64,000 bases of DNA from Haliotis asinina (taxonomy: Eukaryota > Mollusca > Gastropoda > Lepetellida > Haliotidae): the NCBI RefSeq assembly GCF_037392515.1, contig NC_090285.1:5273501-5337500 (forward strand). Reading direction: 5' to 3'. This document shows positions 60,444 through 64,000 of this stretch, in pieces. How positions within the stretch are numbered: the stretch's first letter is position 1; each line of letters starts with the position of its first letter. Both the position numbers and the translations under genes were made by a program. The notes under the pieces were generated by a model, which was given only the letters and a program-made list of their open reading frames with translations, was not told where the DNA came from and made no database searches.

Positions 60444-60625
60444 CTGAAGCAAAAAAATAAATTATTCGTCTAACTTATAAAAACAAGTGGAATAGGAGAA
60501 AAGGGCACCTTGCGATAATTTTCAAAATTACTATGTTAAAGACTTACTGTACCTTCCTAATTCATTTATTATGGAAATAGAAAGAATCTGTTTCAATGTC
60601 ATCTGCGGCGATAAACCTGATAATA

Positions 60626-62030
60626 CACTCTTCCAAAAAGAAAAAAAAAGAAAAATGAAATTCAAAAATGATAAAACTATGTGAAGTGAAACATTCTTTA
60701 GGGTTGCACATTGTTTCTGGAATGTTTTCGGAAGATCATGCTTGACCGAACACAACCAAAAATAATTTTGAACGGTTTTATCAATCAGGATTGTCAAAGT
60801 GTGCGTGGATGTCATGCAGCACGAATATCAGGCACAATGATTGTTTTCACGTGCAAAATATGAGTATAGCAAGTGACTATGAAAGTCCCAAATGAATCTC
60901 ACAATTTCATCCACGATCTTTGCAAGTACTGTACACGAAAATGGGACGTCTCAACGCTGGCGATCGAAATCAGGCAATTGGGCGATTGCAAGCTGGCGAA
61001 TCAAAGAGTGAGGTGGCAAGGATCTTCATCGTTCATCCCAGCACAATAACTCGATTGTGGGATCGATTTCGTAAAACAAATTCGACAAATGACAGTGCAA
61101 GATCATGAAGACCTAGAGTCACCACACCTGCCCAAGATCGGTACGCCAACCTTCCTGACCGCCATCGTACCGCCCGGGACACTGCACAAGAACAGTTGGA
61201 GCCCGAAGAGTGTCCGATCAGACAATCGGGAACCGTCTCCGAGAAGTAGGAATACGTGCCAAACGTCCAAAAGCTGCCCCTTCCTTGACACGACTACATC
61301 GACGTCGACGAGTGAAATGGTGTAACACGGTGCTGCCATGGAACCTGGCAAACTGGAGGCGCATATGGTTTAGCGATGAATCCCGATATCTCCTCATGGG
61401 ACGTGATGGTAGACGTCATGAACGTTTTGCTCCTAACTGCATCAAACAAGTGGACAGATTCGGTAGAAGGAGTGTTATGGTGTGGGGAACAATCTTATGC
61501 ACCCGCAGATCGGAACTTGTGCTTGTCCAAGGCAATCTGCCGGCCAATCGATACATCGACCAGATTCTCCGTCCGCACGTCCTTCACCTGGTTGACCGTC
61601 AACGGTAGCTCTTCCAAAAGGACAACGCCAGGCCCCACAAAGCACGTGGCACCGTTGACCACCTGGCCAATAACAACATCAACACCCTCCCCTGGCCCTC
61701 CAGATCCCCGGATCTAAACCCAATCGAACACCATTGGGATAAGATCGATAGACGGGTACGTCGACGTCGTAATCCACCACAGAATCATCAACAGTTGTTC
61801 CACATGCTGCAGGAGGAATGGAGGTGGTCATACGAGGTACTGACTCTAACACCACCTGGTGGATTGCAGTAACGACTGTGATGAATATTCTCATGAATAT
61901 GGACAAGATAGCAATGCATTGTTCAATAAAATTTCATTTATGTATCTTTGTTTTCCGCTGATCTACACGTCCTTGAATAACACTAAATTTCCATTGATGT
62001 GTGGGGTTTGCGTTTCTTTTTTAAAGAGTG
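60626..62030 (+). mobile_element. Tc1-like element, broken copy B
   Basis: It is bounded by cactcttcc and its inverted partner, with a TA target duplication at 60624-60625 and 62031-62032; length 1405 bases. The transposase starts at ATG 60941 (MGRLNAGDRNQAIGRLQAGE, a helix-turn-helix) and continues in shifting frames: KWCNTVLPWNLANWRRIWFS then DES (first catalytic Asp, near 61373), FQKDNARPHKA (second Asp, near 61622), and SPDLNPIEHHWDKIDRR (final Glu, near 61728). At least one early stop and more than one frameshift inactivate it. Same family as 30654-32099. It lies in the presumed intron 2 of transporter copy 3. Confidence 0.88.
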
Positions 62031-62039
62031 TATTATGAG

Positions 62040-63070
62040 GAAGGATTTGAAGAGGGGCCATAGTGAAGATGTTGAAACCTTTATATGCTCTCTGATGATT
62101 TCAACTTTAAGAGGACGTTATCGCAAAATAACCTTGAGTAACCAAAGCAACGCCCTCGTTCAAGGTTTAATTACGCTCGGAGCATATATTGACAGTTTTT
62201 CAACTGTTGTAAATCCATTTTGGAAAGACACCTTTACTGCTCAGAAAAGGGCATAGATCAAAACTCACCACTGATATGAACAATCCTCATAATATTCTAG
62301 CTGAAACACTGTGGCTGAATCGTCAATTTAAACACTCCAAGTTTATAATACAAAACTGGTATACAAAAGGTGTCCAATTTGTAAAAGATCTCTGTAACTC
62401 AAATGAACGGCTTTCCCTTTAAGAATTGTAAAATAGGTATGACTTGAGCTGTTAATTCCTAGATTTCTTACAAGTTATACATAATATTCCGAAATCCTGG
62501 AGATACAATAAGTAATACGAATCATTATCATGCAAATTTGACCTTACATATATCTGCTCTTAGGCTAATCTGTCCTGTTAAAGGTTGTCGAACGTTCTAC
62601 GATGTACTGTCTAAAGTGCCAGAGAATCATCTGCCGAAGCCCTGTTCTAAATGGGAAAATCATGTAAACATAATTTAAAATAACCCTTGGAAAAATATTT
62701 TCACAACCAACAGAAAATATATCAAGGACACAAAGCTTTTTGGAATTTCAATACAGATTCATTTACAACAGTGTGTTTACGATAAAAAGAATTGCTAAGA
62801 ATGAACCTGGTTGACAGGAATGTTTGTTCCTTTTTGCAGCTCAGAACCTGAAAGTATTATCCATGTCTTTTATGTCTGTACATGTGAGACACACTTTTGG
62901 AATAATCATACATATATGGAGGACATGTAATATTGATGTACGCTTTGCAGTTTTTCAGATACTGATGACTATTGATACCGGACGCAAGTTCCTTAATCAT
63001 CACACTCTATTAGCAACTAAGCGATATATTTATATCACGAGTTTAAAACATATCCAATGTACTGAGCATT
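62040..63070 (+). mobile_element. LINE 3' fragment (C-terminal domain), decayed
   Basis: Frames on the plus strand give ICPVKGCRTFYDVLSKVPEN near 62570, followed by FCSSEPESIIHVFYVC near 62830-62880, the zinc-binding C-terminal element of many CR1/L2-type LINEs. Frame is lost several times. It lies directly after the Tc1 copy and its TA duplication. Whether it continues the family seen at 24113-26590 is unclear. Confidence 0.5.
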
Positions 63071-63652
63071 AAAAGTTTCGTGAAAACCCACAAGGGTACC
63101 ATTACCATTGAAGAGTATACCCCCATAACGGACTGCAACAATAGGCTGCCAGGTTTATTGTGAAAGTGATGCTATTCCTGCTGCCACGAAACACTGAAAA
63201 CGCGCAATATATGTAAAATGGCTGAAATGAATAACATATATACATAAACATTATCAAAACATATCGTGCATGCAGGGTTTTATTCATGAATATGAAAAAC
63301 GGAGTAACCGATGCATATTACACGATAAACGAAAATAACAGATCTAAATAACCATGTTTATATTTCGTAGTAACGTTGCTATCGATGACGACATGGACAC
63401 AATGATGTCCGTGTTTAGTAGCACATGTCCAGGTTCCAGTTTTAAAGTATTAGCCAAGACGCAGTCCATGTGAGTGTGTGCGAAAGGCGTTCCAATGTAT
63501 AAAACTTGTGACTATGACGCCCATTTCATCCATACAGTACACTGTGAGGAGAAGACACTCTTATTGGGACTGGCATAGCATAGAGTGGGTATGCATGCAT
63601 CTGGCATGTCATTCGAGGTCCTCAAGGCGTCAGCTGGCTACTCACTCTGTTA

Positions 63653-63907
63653 TCAGGAAACATCAACCAACAGACGCTCCCAGCTGATAACCACATTCTG
63701 GTCCGTTACGAAAGGCGTAAACCCTTCACCACCAGAGGTCGTTTTGAAGTAGCTGTAGGCTCCAAACCGACAATTATCAACCAACACCGTCCCGAGTCTT
63801 TTGGTTTGAAATTTGAAAGTTCTGACCCCTTTCTGTTCCTGGCACAGGCGTAAAACAGGGTGCTTAATTATACTGCAGTTCTCTATTATCGTTGCAAATG
63901 AAAACAT
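63653..63907 (-). CDS. unrecognised open frame, possible terminal exon
   Basis: The minus-strand frame gives about 84 residues. It contains HPVLRLCQEQKGVRTFKFQ, VDNCRFGAYSYFKTTSGGEG and FVTDQNVVISWERLLVDVS, then a stop. Composition looks protein-like (mixed charge, aromatic and cysteine residues, little repetition), and a pyrimidine-rich stretch with AG precedes it on that strand near 63910-63880. I cannot assign a family. It does not resemble the missing exons 1-2 of transporter copy 3. It could be a small gene's last exon or chance. Confidence 0.25.
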   Translation of the reverse strand: MFSFATIIENCSIIKHPVLRLCQEQKGVRTFKFQTKRLGTVLVDNCRFGAYSYFKTTSGGEGFTPFVTDQNVVISWERLLVDVS

Positions 63908-64000
63908 CGGGAAAGCAGAAACAAAATTGCCCGCGTCGGCTGTTTATATGTAAAATTTACGTTAAAAAAGTTGTCGCTCTTTAAAAAGTCATTGGAGTAT

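Larger units (their letters stand above)
60444..64000. other. upstream part of transporter copy 3 (presumed intron 2 and beyond)
   Basis: Holds the Tc1 copy, a LINE fragment, and an unassigned frame at 63653-63907. I searched by eye for the missing exons (GPYQRR start; loop ending ...TE before a donor) and saw neither. Confidence 0.55.

Overview
The window looks like nuclear DNA of a marine gastropod, most likely an abalone-like vetigastropod. Evidence: intron-rich genes with animal splice sites, about 11 copies of a SINE whose head and body wording I recognise from abalone sequence (recalled, not searched), and abundant Tc1/mariner, LINE and fold-back MITE debris. There are no prokaryotic operons, CRISPR arrays or RNA genes that I can support.

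Layout. All five recognisable host genes lie on the minus strand. (1) 1-8 kb: two tandem cytochrome P450 genes of the CYP2 clan. One is complete (4 exons, 508 aa, 7892 to 4344). The second (2715 to 605) shows exons 1-2 and runs off the left edge. (2) 8-15 kb: gene-free DNA with SINEs, a 22-bp minisatellite and a G-quadruplex motif. (3) 15-61 kb: three tandem SLC22-type (organic cation/anion) MFS transporter genes. Copy 1 (27113 to 15436) and copy 2 (45530 to 30370) each have nine exons with the same coding lengths exon for exon, and each encodes 521 aa. They are the product of a segmental duplication covering about 14.6-27.5 kb and 29.5-45.9 kb. Copy 3 (60443 to 56276) is an older relative; exons 3-9 are visible and exons 1-2 must lie in or beyond 60.4-64 kb. 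(4) The DNA between and inside these genes holds the mobile elements.

Mobile elements worth noting: a mariner whose transposase has an in-frame stop near its start but is otherwise open over 349 codons; two broken copies of one Tc1 family; a 453-bp Mutator-like MITE with about 60-bp inverted ends and a 9-bp target duplication; a 109-bp fold-back MITE nested in a SINE; a 2-kb segment bounded by related MITE ends and holding 23 copies of a 26-bp minisatellite; a 73-bp-arm, near-perfect inverted repeat in an intron of copy 2; and decayed CR1/L2-like and I-clade LINEs.

How the genes might work together: CYP2-clan P450s oxidise lipophilic endogenous or foreign compounds in the endoplasmic reticulum, and SLC22 carriers move small organic ions across the plasma membrane. 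A tandem P450 cluster next to a tandem SLC22 cluster fits a detoxification/metabolite-handling neighbourhood, but functional linkage is inference only. I did not find a clearly novel protein system. The most unusual signals are structural: the long hairpin, the shared GC-AG intron, the nested fold-back elements and the patchy similarity of the two duplicated transporters.
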